Shown here: piece by piece, positions 19,442-29,115 of the stretch
How positions within the stretch are numbered: the stretch's first letter is position 1
How the letters are laid out: each line of letters starts with the position of its first letter
Origin: Candidatus Bathyarchaeota archaeon
GTDB taxonomy: Archaea; Thermoproteota; Bathyarchaeia; TCS64
NCBI GenBank assembly: GCA_026014815.1
Contig: JAOZHP010000072.1
Location: forward strand, 62,001-126,000
Direction of reading: 5' to 3'
Length of the DNA: 64,000 nucleotides
Notes under the pieces: model-generated
What the model saw: the letters and a program-made list of their open reading frames with translations, nothing else
What the model was told of the DNA's origin: nothing
The model's database searches: none
Program-made: the position numbers and the translations under genes

Positions 19442-21286
19442 TTAATCAGCCTTGCTTAGTGTGGGGAAGTATTCCTTGGCCCCAGGTATGTACAAAGCCT
19501 TGCTGTATTCGTCGATGAACTCGATATCAACCAGGAGATCCACATAGACCATCTTCTTGGCTACCTCAACAGCCTCCCGCCGCTTCTCCATGGACATCAA
19601 CGTCGCGTACGCACCAGACAGACTGCCATTTCCTATGGGTTGATACTTGCCGTTGGGGAACTCTGGGAAGATACCTAGCCTTTTCGCGCTCTCCATGTCA
19701 GTATATGTCCCAAACGCTCCCGCGAGATAGATGTTTTTCACGTCCTCGATTCCTATACGCAGCTTTTTCATGAGAACCGTGACGGCGCCACATGAAGCAG
19801 CCTTTGAGTCAACCACGTAGTCCAGGTCAGCCTGTGTCAACACGATATCCTTGCCTAGACTAGTCTCTTCAGCGGGGACCACCACATACTCTAATCCCCA
19901 TTTTCCCTCCCTCACTAATGGCGCTGATGGGACAAACTTTCCCGAGAAATCCATAACTCCCGCTCTGAAGACCTCGGCGACGAGGTCTATGAGTCCTGAG
20001 CCACAGATACCCTTAGGTTTGGCGTCCCCAATGACTGAGACCTCCGCTTTCTTAGTTTCTGGGTCTATAGTTACGTGGTCGATGCCCCCAATGGCTGCCC
20101 TCATGCCATGGCGAACCCCCTCGCCCTCAAAAGCGGGGCCACTGGCACAGCTGCAGGAGAATAGCCACTTGTTGTTACCGAATACAATCTCTCCGTTGGT
20201 GCCAAGGTCCACCATGAGACTCATATCCTCCGACTTATGCATCTCCGAGGCTATCACGTCGCCCACGGCGTCTCCTCCAAGGTACCGGCTTACGTTGGGG
20301 ACACAATAGATATATGTCTCTGGGTTGAGGTTTAATCCAACATCTTTTGCCTTCACAATGATGGGATCCCGTGGCACCTCGACGTTCGCGATCTCAAGGT
20401 AACCTGACTCCAACCCAGCGAACAGGTGGTTCATAACAGTATTTCCACCCACGGAGACATCGTTGATCGCGCTGAGTTTGACACCGGTTTCCTCTGAGAG
20501 CCTAGTGAGTATCACGTTTAACGCCTTGACGACGGTTCGCTGGAGCTTCTTCAAGCCCTCCTCGTTGCGCGCGATGGCTGTTCTGGTGACCAAGTCCTCT
20601 CCGTAAGTGATCTGAGTGTTCATTCCTGAGGCTCTGCCGAGGATCTCACCGTTAGCTAGGTCCACGAGGATAGCGACAAGAGTAGTTGTGCCGATGTCGA
20701 TGGCGAGTCCATAGTTTATTGAAGTTGTGTCTCCGGGCTCAACGTTGATTATCTCTGGGAAACCGTTGGTCCTGGAGACCGTGACAGTTATTGTATCGTC
20801 TTTAATGGCGTTGAGCCTCTCATAGACTTCGTCAGATATCCTGGGTGTGGTTCCCTTGTAGTCGTTGAGGTTCAGTCGCCTATATGATAGTAGCAGACTG
20901 CCCGGACTCTTTGATGGGAGCAAAGTGTGCTTAGACGTTGAGGGCATGGGCTCCGGTATATTCAGCTCGGAGCTGATGAGTATCTTCGGGTTCTCAATCC
21001 TGCTTTCGGTGGGGATGGTGAACTCACAGTCCTCGACGAGGCGAACCATACAGGCAAGGTGATACCCATTCTCCAGCTCCTCCTCGGATAACAGTTTATC
21101 GGGAAAAGTGGATCTTTTCTTTACTGCTCCATTGTCTAGTATGACCCTGCATTTGCCGCAGATTCCTTTTCCACCGCAGAGGGCCTCGATATGGATTCCT
21201 TCCTCCCTCATCCTTTCTAGTAGTAGGTCTCCTTTCTCTGCGGTTATCTCCCTGTTAATTGGGTTGAATAAGACCCGTATTGTCAC
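19442..21286 (-). CDS. RACo-like corrinoid activation protein (2Fe-2S ferredoxin plus ASKHA domain)
   Basis: CGGKGICGKCRVILDNGAV 2Fe-2S motif; GLAIDIGTTTLVAILVDLANGE; LMVDLGTNGEIVFG. Confidence 0.9.
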   Translation of the reverse strand: MTIRVLFNPINREITAEKGDLLLERMREEGIHIEALCGGKGICGKCRVILDNGAVKKRSTFPDKLLSEEELENGYHLACMVRLVEDCEFTIPTESRIENPKILISSELNIPEPMPSTSKHTLLPSKSPGSLLLSYRRLNLNDYKGTTPRISDEVYERLNAIKDDTITVTVSRTNGFPEIINVEPGDTTSINYGLAIDIGTTTLVAILVDLANGEILGRASGMNTQITYGEDLVTRTAIARNEEGLKKLQRTVVKALNVILTRLSEETGVKLSAINDVSVGGNTVMNHLFAGLESGYLEIANVEVPRDPIIVKAKDVGLNLNPETYIYCVPNVSRYLGGDAVGDVIASEMHKSEDMSLMVDLGTNGEIVFGNNKWLFSCSCASGPAFEGEGVRHGMRAAIGGIDHVTIDPETKKAEVSVIGDAKPKGICGSGLIDLVAEVFRAGVMDFSGKFVPSAPLVREGKWGLEYVVVPAEETSLGKDIVLTQADLDYVVDSKAASCGAVTVLMKKLRIGIEDVKNIYLAGAFGTYTDMESAKRLGIFPEFPNGKYQPIGNGSLSGAYATLMSMEKRREAVEVAKKMVYVDLLVDIEFIDEYSKALYIPGAKEYFPTLSKAD

Positions 21287-21377
21287 TCTTGAATCATATC
21301 CACTGATACACGGTTATTTAAAATAGTTAACGAGTCTGAGAGCAAGAAATATACAGAGTCATGCAAAGCTTCATACC

Positions 21378-21965
21378 ATGATTCTGGGCATATGCGGGAG
21401 CCCACGCTCACAGGCAACCGAGTACGCATTGAAACGGGCCTTGGTCCTCCTCGGAAAGGAGGGACACGAGGTAGAATACTGGGGGGCACGAGGAAAAAAC
21501 ATAGGTTTCTGCACGCATTGCGACTATTGTCTCAATGGGGAAGGTTGTATCGTCAAGGATGATGTTCAGGAGCTTTATCCTTTGCTCGCGGAGGCAGATG
21601 CATTCATTTTCGCGACCCCTGTTTACAACGGAGCGGTGAGTGCCCAGATCAAGGCAGTAATGGACAGGTCAAGAGCACTCTTCGCCAAGAACCCCGGCGT
21701 GTTCCATGATAAGGTTGGTATAGCCATCGCCGTTGGTGGGGATCGATCTGGTGGTCAAGAACTTGCGATTCAGCAAATTATCACCTATTACACCTTGACG
21801 GGGGTCTTTACACTGAGTGGTGGTGCTTTCGGATCTAATCTTGGAGCCTCGATATGGTCAAAAGACACGCTGGAGGGCGCTAAGGATGACGAGGAGGGGC
21901 TCAAAGCACTACGACGGACCGTTAAACGTCTAAGCAAGTACTTGAAGGAGGTTGAAGTTAAGTGA
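21378..21965 (+). CDS. Iron-sulfur flavoprotein (Isf)-like, NADPH-dependent FMN reductase fold
   Basis: MILGICGSPRSQATEYALKRAL; compact Cys motif GFCTHCDYCLNGEGC (CX2CX2CX5C). Confidence 0.85.
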   Translation: MILGICGSPRSQATEYALKRALVLLGKEGHEVEYWGARGKNIGFCTHCDYCLNGEGCIVKDDVQELYPLLAEADAFIFATPVYNGAVSAQIKAVMDRSRALFAKNPGVFHDKVGIAIAVGGDRSGGQELAIQQIITYYTLTGVFTLSGGAFGSNLGASIWSKDTLEGAKDDEEGLKALRRTVKRLSKYLKEVEVK

Positions 21966-22516
21966 AGATAGCGTGGGGTGTAACAGGTAGCGGTGACAAG
22001 TTAATAGAGACCTACGAGGTCATGAAAGCACTCAAGAAGAAACACGGCAATAAGCTGATCATCGAGGTTTTCCTCTCCAAGGCAGGAGAGAAGGTGGCAA
22101 AGTTCTATCGTCTCAGCGATGAGCTAGAAAGATTCGACAAGCATTGGGTGGAGAAAGATGCAAACACGCCTTTCCTATCCGGTAGACTCCAGTTGAACGA
22201 GTTCGATATTCTCCTTGTAGCCCCTGCTACTAGTAACACTGTGGCAAAGATAGCGGTAGGTATCTCTGACTCCCTGATATCGAACTCTGCGATACAGGCC
22301 ATCAAGGGCTTCATCCCTGTCTACATTATGCCAGTTGACTACCATGAAGGAACAATAACTACCACGATTCCTGATGGCAGAAAAATAAAGCTACGGGTAC
22401 GGAAAGAAGACGCGGATAACGTACGCACGCTGGAGGATATGGAAGGAATCATTCCTTTCGAGGAACCGGGGGAGATACCCAGCATAATAGAGAGAATCTT
22501 AAACACATCAGAATAA
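21962..22516 (+). CDS. Archaeoflavoprotein AfpA / DmrB-like flavoprotein
   Basis: MKIAWGVTGSGDKLIETYEVMKALKKKHGNKLIIEVFLSKAGEKVAKFY ... LLVAPATSNTVAKIAVGISDSL; overlaps Isf gene stop. Confidence 0.85.
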   Translation: MKIAWGVTGSGDKLIETYEVMKALKKKHGNKLIIEVFLSKAGEKVAKFYRLSDELERFDKHWVEKDANTPFLSGRLQLNEFDILLVAPATSNTVAKIAVGISDSLISNSAIQAIKGFIPVYIMPVDYHEGTITTTIPDGRKIKLRVRKEDADNVRTLEDMEGIIPFEEPGEIPSIIERILNTSE

Positions 22517-22624
22517 AACCTCTGTTCATATGCAAGCTTTTTTCAAATGAACCCTATCAATGAGGGCGTTCTCTGAAAAGGTTTAAAAAACGTTAGGACG
22601 GCTAACTTGGGATAGGTGTTAGAT

Positions 22625-22804
22625 ATGCCCACTATCACGATAAGCGATGCGTGTGACGGAGACGGAGTCTGCGTCGACATCTGCCCAATGAACTGTTATG
22701 ATTTAGTTGACAACAAGGCAGTCCCCGAGAGAGCTGACGACTGCATCATGTGCATGGCATGCGTAAACGCTTGCCCAACCCAAGCCATCACAGTAGAAGA
22801 CTAA
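22625..22804 (+). CDS. 2[4Fe-4S] ferredoxin
   Basis: CDGDGVCVDICPMNCYDL ... CIMCMACVNACPTQAI; ATG at 22625. Confidence 0.92.
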   Translation: MPTITISDACDGDGVCVDICPMNCYDLVDNKAVPERADDCIMCMACVNACPTQAITVED

Positions 22805-22833
22805 GTCTTCAAACCATTTTTTAAAAGATTTTT

Positions 22834-23505
22834 TTATCTTCGCCTGACAGCGATAGCTCTGACAATGTCGGCTGTATTCTCACACCAGTCGGCCACTGTT
22901 TCTACTGCGTCGAAGAACTCGTTCAATAGAATCAGTGAACCTGTGCTGAACTCGGGGAACTCCTCTTTAGCGAAATGGTACCTCGCTTCACCATATAGGT
23001 CATCTATTGTCTCCTCAAGCATCTCAACCTCATCTGCAAGGCTAAGAGCTTCGATAGGGTTAGTCGGGAGGACGTCAATGCACTTGATAAGCACTCTTAC
23101 GCAGTCAACATCAGCCCTGACCATGTTAATAGCCGCCGTTTTTATTGAGTCAGGCGTCTTCTCGAATGGGACTGTCCTGAGTATCCTTCCCGCTTCTTTC
23201 GACCAGTCCGCTATCCAGTCCACTGCACGGACCAGCTCCATAAGATCGTCCCTCTCCTCAGGATACATCTCTCCCTCGGTTAGCTTCACAACCATCTTCC
23301 TCCGGAGCTCGTCGGCTTCACGCTCATATCTGCTAATATCAGTGAAAACGACACTACCTTGTTTTTGATTACTTTCGGCCGCTACCTCTACCATCTTATG
23401 GAGGCTAATGACTGCTTTCTGTGTGAGTTCTAGGTGTTTCTCCACCATTTCCAGTACATCCTCCCCCCTTTTAGGGGCGAACCAGCCGAATAATCTTCGA
23501 GACAT
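22834..23505 (-). CDS. PhoU-like / DUF47 family protein
   Basis: Helical; DISRYEREADELRRKMVVKLTEGEMYPEERDDLMELVRAVDWIADWSKEAGRIL; paralog at 24719-25393. Confidence 0.85.
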   Translation of the reverse strand: MSRRLFGWFAPKRGEDVLEMVEKHLELTQKAVISLHKMVEVAAESNQKQGSVVFTDISRYEREADELRRKMVVKLTEGEMYPEERDDLMELVRAVDWIADWSKEAGRILRTVPFEKTPDSIKTAAINMVRADVDCVRVLIKCIDVLPTNPIEALSLADEVEMLEETIDDLYGEARYHFAKEEFPEFSTGSLILLNEFFDAVETVADWCENTADIVRAIAVRRR

Positions 23506-23557
23506 CTTAATACCACTTTATTTCCGTAATGCTGTTCTATATACTTGTCTATCAAAT

Positions 23558-24655
23558 TTACAGTGTAAGATAATAATACAAGATAACAGATGCAGGAATA
23601 ATGTGGAACAAAGCCGTAATAATTAAAGTCGTTCTGGGATCTTTCGATACATAATCAGCCACCTTCCTTGTCAGATCCGCGAATGGGTCAAGGATCGGCA
23701 TGAAAAGTATGGCACCTACAACGTTAATTGTAAGATGCACCAGCCAGACGCCTAAAGCAATAGGGTCACCAGTTGCCATTGCAGCTATCATTACATCGAA
23801 CACTGTTCCGATGTTAGCTCCCAAAATGTATGGGAGAATATAGTACTCTGCCTTGAATACACCCGAAGCCGCGAGTGGGACAAGCAGAGATACCATCACA
23901 GTTGTGCTCGGAACTAGAAGCGTGAACACGAATCCGGCAATAAAGGCTCTTCTTGGTTTGGTGAACGTTGACCTTATGAGGTTCCAGCTTCTCGGCATAC
24001 TAAATATCGCCGTCATGTACTTCTCGACTGCCCCGAGAGCTACGAGAAGCATGACGCCTCCAACAACCAGCCCGGCCCAAGGTGGGAGATAACTCAGCAA
24101 TGGTTTTACCCAAGGAGTTATCGTATCCAGAAGGTCCGGCACCGCATTGAGCCAAGTTATTTTCACGAACTGCTGAGTCCCCCATTCAGCGATTTTGGAG
24201 AATACGCCGAAGAAAAGCTCAAGAGGATAGAAGAGAGCCAATGTGAATAGGTTGTAAAGGACATGACTCATCGTTACGTTGAACGCCGCACTTGTATCGC
24301 CCTTTCCTTTTAGTCGCTCGATTACAGATATGAGGAAAGGAGTTACCGTAGTTCCGATCTCTGCTCCAATAATTGTGGCTACAGCGAGGCTAAGAGGTAT
24401 TACTCCGGAGGAAGTGAATGCGCAGATTATCGAGTCGAAAGCCCCGCTACTGTGAAGAAGCGCCGTACTAATCCAGCCAGCAAAGACGGCGCTCGTAGTA
24501 TCCCTGATCAATAGAACTATTGTCTCGGCCAGAGCAACGCCCATGATCTTTGCGCTATTCTTTACGAGCACAATGGCTGAGATAAAGAAATATATCGCTA
24601 CAATTGATCCTACGCCGTTTTTATATTTAGCACTCAATATGCCATTGAAGCACAA
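23558..24655 (-). CDS. Na/Pi cotransporter (NptA/PNaS) family protein, divergent signature
   Basis: Polytopic, two inverted-like halves; STALLHSSGAFDSI in place of QSSS. Confidence 0.8.
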   Translation of the reverse strand: MCFNGILSAKYKNGVGSIVAIYFFISAIVLVKNSAKIMGVALAETIVLLIRDTTSAVFAGWISTALLHSSGAFDSIICAFTSSGVIPLSLAVATIIGAEIGTTVTPFLISVIERLKGKGDTSAAFNVTMSHVLYNLFTLALFYPLELFFGVFSKIAEWGTQQFVKITWLNAVPDLLDTITPWVKPLLSYLPPWAGLVVGGVMLLVALGAVEKYMTAIFSMPRSWNLIRSTFTKPRRAFIAGFVFTLLVPSTTVMVSLLVPLAASGVFKAEYYILPYILGANIGTVFDVMIAAMATGDPIALGVWLVHLTINVVGAILFMPILDPFADLTRKVADYVSKDPRTTLIITALFHIIPASVILYYYLTL

Positions 24656-24718
24656 GAGTATAGATAAAAAAGTAATTTATTGAGTCTATATACATCTATA
24701 TAGAAGAAAGATTGGAGA

Positions 24719-25393
24719 TTAAATCACACGGATGGCGATGGCTCTAGCTACGTCGGCTGTGTTTTCGCACCAATCAGAGACGGTTTCTATGGACTTTATA
24801 AACTCATTTAGAAGGATCATTGCGCCACGAGTCATATCGATGTCTAGCTCGACGAAGTGGTTCCGGGCTTTCCCGTACAGATCGTCTAGGTTCTGTTCAA
24901 AGAGTTCCACCTGATCAGCGAAATCAAGGGCTTTTTTCGGATCATTCGATAATTCGTGGATACATTTTGCCAGAACGCGTACACAACTGTAGTTCTCTCT
25001 GCACATATCCTCAATCGCGCCTTTGAACTCTGTCGGAAGTATATGGAATGGAATTATGACTAGGATCCGTCCGGCTTCACGGGCCCAATCCGCTATCCAG
25101 TCAACTGCACGGACAAGCTCCATCAAGTCACCCCTCTCACTAGGATATAGTTCCCTTTTACTCAGCTCAGTAACCATCTCACGTCTTATCTGGTCTGCGT
25201 GCATCTCGTGCTGGCTTATGGTCTCGTAGAACCTCTTTTTATCATCTGGGCTCTCACCTACAGATCTAACCATCTCGTAGAGTTGTCTCACCGCCTCAGT
25301 GGTGTACTCGAGGTGTCTGTGCGTCATCTCTAGAACTGTCTCGTTTCGTCGGTCCCCGAACCATCTGAGAATTCTTTCACTCATTTCATTCAC
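24719..25393 (-). CDS. PhoU-like / DUF47 family protein
   Basis: EMHADQIRREMVTELSKRELYPSERGDLMELVRAVDWIADWAREAGRIL. Confidence 0.85.
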   Translation of the reverse strand: MNEMSERILRWFGDRRNETVLEMTHRHLEYTTEAVRQLYEMVRSVGESPDDKKRFYETISQHEMHADQIRREMVTELSKRELYPSERGDLMELVRAVDWIADWAREAGRILVIIPFHILPTEFKGAIEDMCRENYSCVRVLAKCIHELSNDPKKALDFADQVELFEQNLDDLYGKARNHFVELDIDMTRGAMILLNEFIKSIETVSDWCENTADVARAIAIRVI

Positions 25394-25394
25394 C

Positions 25395-26603
25395 TTAGAA
25401 TAAGTAGATTATGATTATCGGTATAACGAAGAAGACCGTGATTACCCAAGCAAAGAGGCTGTACACGGCGTTCTCGTTCTCCGTGATTTTGCCCCCCAAC
25501 CACTCTGCGATTGAGATGGGCACGAATCGAAGCGGGGAAATAAACCAAAATATCAGCGCCATTAAATTCAACAATACATGTGCTGAACCCAGAATCATCC
25601 CAACAGTTCCCCCTGCAATGTACCCATAAATCTGTGACATATCAACAGCTGTTGCTAGGTTACAGCCAACAAGGTATGGATAAGCTGTCCGGAGATTGAC
25701 AACTTTTGTGGCTAGGAATGGTATTACCAAACTACTTCCAATGCTGCTACTGCCGACAAGGAACGTGATAGAAAAACCAGTTAGGAAACCTCTTGTAGGG
25801 TTCTCAAAAGCGGCTTGAACCTTGTCCTCCCACCCTGTCTCTATTAGACGTTCGAGTCCTTTCGTAATCATACTCATTGATATAATAATTACAATAAACC
25901 AGAACATGAACATAAACAAGCCTCCACTTAGGTTACCAAGATAGTCCACTGCCATTGATTTAATGGGTTTGATAATTGGATCTACGATTATAATATCAAT
26001 GATGGTGTCCTCGAACGAAGCGAAGAAAGTCTCCATCTGCAATACTTCCGTGTAGAAACTACCTAACCTTAAGACAATATTACTGATCAGTCCAGTGGTG
26101 AGCTCAAGTATGAAGAAGATCGCGATGGTTAGACCCTCGTAGACGTCATCAACTATTACACCTGGGATGGTGTCCTTGAACTCGTTCATTGTCATTCCTC
26201 TCTCGATGCCGAAAGCCACGATTGTATTCGTTACTGTTGTTCCTATGTTTGCTCCAAGTATCATTGGTACGCCAAACCTGATCGCTGCTTCCATTGGAAG
26301 ACCGCTCGCTACCATCCCTGACATGCTCACCATCGTGGCGGCAACAACTGCGCTGCTACTCTGCACAAGGGCTGTGGATAGCATGCCTAAGGCAAGTCCA
26401 GTTATGGCAGCGGTGTTACTAGTGATCATAGCTAGGATACTTCCTTGCCACTCGGCGAATATCAGCTTGAAGCCGGCTTTGACGCCTTCAAGGCTGGAGA
26501 TGAAGAAATATATGCTTAGTGTAAGTGTGAGTGCGAGTCTTACTCTGTCGTTGGAGAGAATTGGTATGTTATCCCATATTGTTCCTCTTTTTTTTGACAT
26601 CAA
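25395..26603 (-). CDS. Na/Pi cotransporter (NptA/PNaS) family protein
   Basis: LSTALVQSSSAVVAATMVSMSGM and LVGSSSIGSSLVIPFLATK signatures. Confidence 0.87.
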   Translation of the reverse strand: MMSKKRGTIWDNIPILSNDRVRLALTLTLSIYFFISSLEGVKAGFKLIFAEWQGSILAMITSNTAAITGLALGMLSTALVQSSSAVVAATMVSMSGMVASGLPMEAAIRFGVPMILGANIGTTVTNTIVAFGIERGMTMNEFKDTIPGVIVDDVYEGLTIAIFFILELTTGLISNIVLRLGSFYTEVLQMETFFASFEDTIIDIIIVDPIIKPIKSMAVDYLGNLSGGLFMFMFWFIVIIISMSMITKGLERLIETGWEDKVQAAFENPTRGFLTGFSITFLVGSSSIGSSLVIPFLATKVVNLRTAYPYLVGCNLATAVDMSQIYGYIAGGTVGMILGSAHVLLNLMALIFWFISPLRFVPISIAEWLGGKITENENAVYSLFAWVITVFFVIPIIIIYLF

Positions 26604-26771
26604 ATGGCCTCCATCGCTTTATGTTGCTTTTTAAACAGGATATGGGCGTAGCTCATGATTGCTAATTGACCTACTAAGCTACCATAAAAACGCTATTTCT
26701 ATAGAATATATTGAGAACTATAGACTCCATAGATCATTAATATAGTTGATCTATACGTGGAAATTAAAAGA

Positions 26772-27404
26772 TCAATCGCTTGAACTCACATTTTCAAGAA
26801 TATCATAACCAAAATCACCAAGCATTTCACTTAGAAGCGGTAAGGGTAGCCCAATCACGTTGCTTATACACCCAATGATCCTGCCAACGAGGACACCGCC
26901 AATCCCCTGAATGGCGTATGCTCCTGCCTTCCCAATGGGCTCACCTGTCTCAACATAATGAAAGATCTCTGACTCAGTGAGAGGCTTTATATGAACCAGT
27001 GTTTTCTCAACGGAGACTGATTCCTTGCCTGTGGAAGTATCAATGACAGCCACACCAGTGAACACCTTGTGTACTTTCCCTGATAGTTTTACAAGCATAA
27101 CAGCTGCCTCGCCTCGACCTTCTGGCTTCCCAAGAGCCTCATCATCAACGTAGACAAGTGTGTCAGCGCCTATCACCAAGGATGACTGACTCTTATCATT
27201 CACGCTTTTTGCCTTGGCGTACGCGTTCTCCATAACTCTTTTCCTTGGATTGGGGTGGATACTGGGCTCGTCACACATAGGCGAGACTACATCAAAATCC
27301 AATCCAACTTGTTTTAATAGATCAACTCTACGGGGCGAGGTGGACGCCAACACAATTTTAAGCTCATGAGACAAATCTAGTTCCTCCGGTAACACGGATA
27401 CCAT
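26772..27404 (-). CDS. Maf family nucleoside triphosphate pyrophosphatase
   Basis: LASTSPRRVDLLKQVGLDFDVVSP; VIGADTLVYVDDEALGKP; YVETGEPIGKAGAYAIQGIGG. Confidence 0.93.
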   Translation of the reverse strand: MVSVLPEELDLSHELKIVLASTSPRRVDLLKQVGLDFDVVSPMCDEPSIHPNPRKRVMENAYAKAKSVNDKSQSSLVIGADTLVYVDDEALGKPEGRGEAAVMLVKLSGKVHKVFTGVAVIDTSTGKESVSVEKTLVHIKPLTESEIFHYVETGEPIGKAGAYAIQGIGGVLVGRIIGCISNVIGLPLPLLSEMLGDFGYDILENVSSSD

Positions 27405-27416
27405 AGAATAGGTGGC

Positions 27417-27986
27417 TTGATGGAGAAAATATATTATTCGGACATCGACACGCCCATTGGCAAGATCTGGTCCGCCATCTCCAAGAAAGGCCTGTTAAGG
27501 CTTAACCTTCCATGCGCCGAACAAAAGTTCCTTGATGAACTCGGCAAACAGATAGACTCGGAGCCAGAGTACAGACCAACGAAGCTTGACGGTCTGAGCT
27601 TATGGCTTGACGATTACTTCGTGGGGAAAACGCGATTATACAAGAAGCCATTCGACCTGAGAGGCACAAGCTTCCAGAAAAAGGTGTGGATGGAGATATA
27701 CAAGATACCTTACGGGGAGCTAACATCTTACGGTCTAATCGCTGAAGTGATTAAGAAGCCCAAAGCAAGCAGAGCCGTAGGAAACGCTGTGGGCCAGAAC
27801 CCCGTCGCCATCGTGATCCCATGTCACAGGGTAGTCTGGAGCAACGGGGGAATAGGCGGCTTCGGCGGTGGTCTTGAACGGAAACGGTTTCTCCTTAACG
27901 TCGAGTCGGTGCTACCCAGCGCTGAGGGTAAACCAGAGAAAGGCCTTGATCTAACAAAGTTCTTCTACAACCAGAAGAGCCAATAA
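27417..27986 (+). CDS. ogt: Methylated-DNA--protein-cysteine methyltransferase
   Basis: SRAVGNAVGQNPVAIVIPCHRVVWSNGGIGGFGGGLERKRFLLNVE. Confidence 0.93.
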   Translation: MMEKIYYSDIDTPIGKIWSAISKKGLLRLNLPCAEQKFLDELGKQIDSEPEYRPTKLDGLSLWLDDYFVGKTRLYKKPFDLRGTSFQKKVWMEIYKIPYGELTSYGLIAEVIKKPKASRAVGNAVGQNPVAIVIPCHRVVWSNGGIGGFGGGLERKRFLLNVESVLPSAEGKPEKGLDLTKFFYNQKSQ

Positions 27987-27997
27987 GAGATAATTTT

Positions 27998-29077
27998 CTA
28001 CCTTTTTTTCTCCAATATCTCAACGTAATGCTGCAAGTGTAAGTCGATTACTCTCTTCGTTTCATGGACCTCGCTGACGTACCTGTAACCCTTCTCGCCT
28101 TGCGTCTTCCAATGTTCATCGCCTAGGAGCCACGTGAGCCCTGAATCAAGACCGCTTAAAGATACATGATATCCGAAGCCAGTGGCGAAGCCATCAGGGT
28201 CATGTGGGCTTAGGATAGCGCACCTATGAGCAGCCGCCTCAATGAAAGAGACCGGTAGGCACTCAGAGACGCTGGTATTAATCAATATCCATGATTTCTC
28301 TAAAACCATGTCCTTCTCTTTGCCCGTAATAAACCCGGTAAACTCAAGGTTTGGTATATCTCCGTATTTTTCCCTTAGATACTCATCCCTATGTTGATCA
28401 TGAGCCTTGCCCATCATAATAAAATGGATTTCAGGGAACCTACTCGCTAGATTGATGAATCCTTCAGGGTTTTTCTCCTCGTCGAGCCTTCCAAGGAAAC
28501 AAACCGTTGGGACCTCGGCTTTCCTGGGCTTGTTAACTGGGACTCTGACAGGATTAGGTAAGAACGCGGGGGCATAGTCGAGGTCATAGAGTGCACGTGC
28601 CTTAGGTATGGTATACTTAGCTTGGCAGAAAACAGCGTCAGCGTTCTTCATCGAGCTGTTCACTAGGGGCTGGATAATCTTGTTGTAGACACGTCTTCTT
28701 GTGGTATAAAAATCGCTGACCATGTTCCAATCTGTTTCAGTCTTGGGGTTCTGGCAAGTTGCGACATGAGCCTTGTACTTCAGTTCATCCATCGCTATCT
28801 TGGTGCCCCAGCTCGGCTCTTGGGAGTGATAAATATCAGCGTTTATCCTTCTGAAGATCCACCCCGATAGAGGGTAGAGGTGAATGGGGTGACTGTACAC
28901 CTTTATTCCGTCCAGTTCCTCAATGTATTCTTGATTCTCTCCCCTCGGAACAACTGCGGAAACATCTACTCCTCTGTCCGATAGCTCTCTCCCAATATCT
29001 CTCGTCGCCTTGCCTATTCCCCCGTATTTACCCCAGTGAAAAAGCTCCAAGGAGATTAGGCACACGCTGAATGACAT
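27998..29077 (-). CDS. Glycosyltransferase family 4 type
   Basis: GGIGKATRDIGRELSDRGVDVSAVVPRG ... VCFLGRLDEEKNPEGFINLA ... ECLPVSFIEAAAHRC. Confidence 0.85.
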   Translation of the reverse strand: MSFSVCLISLELFHWGKYGGIGKATRDIGRELSDRGVDVSAVVPRGENQEYIEELDGIKVYSHPIHLYPLSGWIFRRINADIYHSQEPSWGTKIAMDELKYKAHVATCQNPKTETDWNMVSDFYTTRRRVYNKIIQPLVNSSMKNADAVFCQAKYTIPKARALYDLDYAPAFLPNPVRVPVNKPRKAEVPTVCFLGRLDEEKNPEGFINLASRFPEIHFIMMGKAHDQHRDEYLREKYGDIPNLEFTGFITGKEKDMVLEKSWILINTSVSECLPVSFIEAAAHRCAILSPHDPDGFATGFGYHVSLSGLDSGLTWLLGDEHWKTQGEKGYRYVSEVHETKRVIDLHLQHYVEILEKKR

Positions 29078-29115
29078 AATATTAAATTCACATAAAAGTA
29101 AATTTAAATTATATT

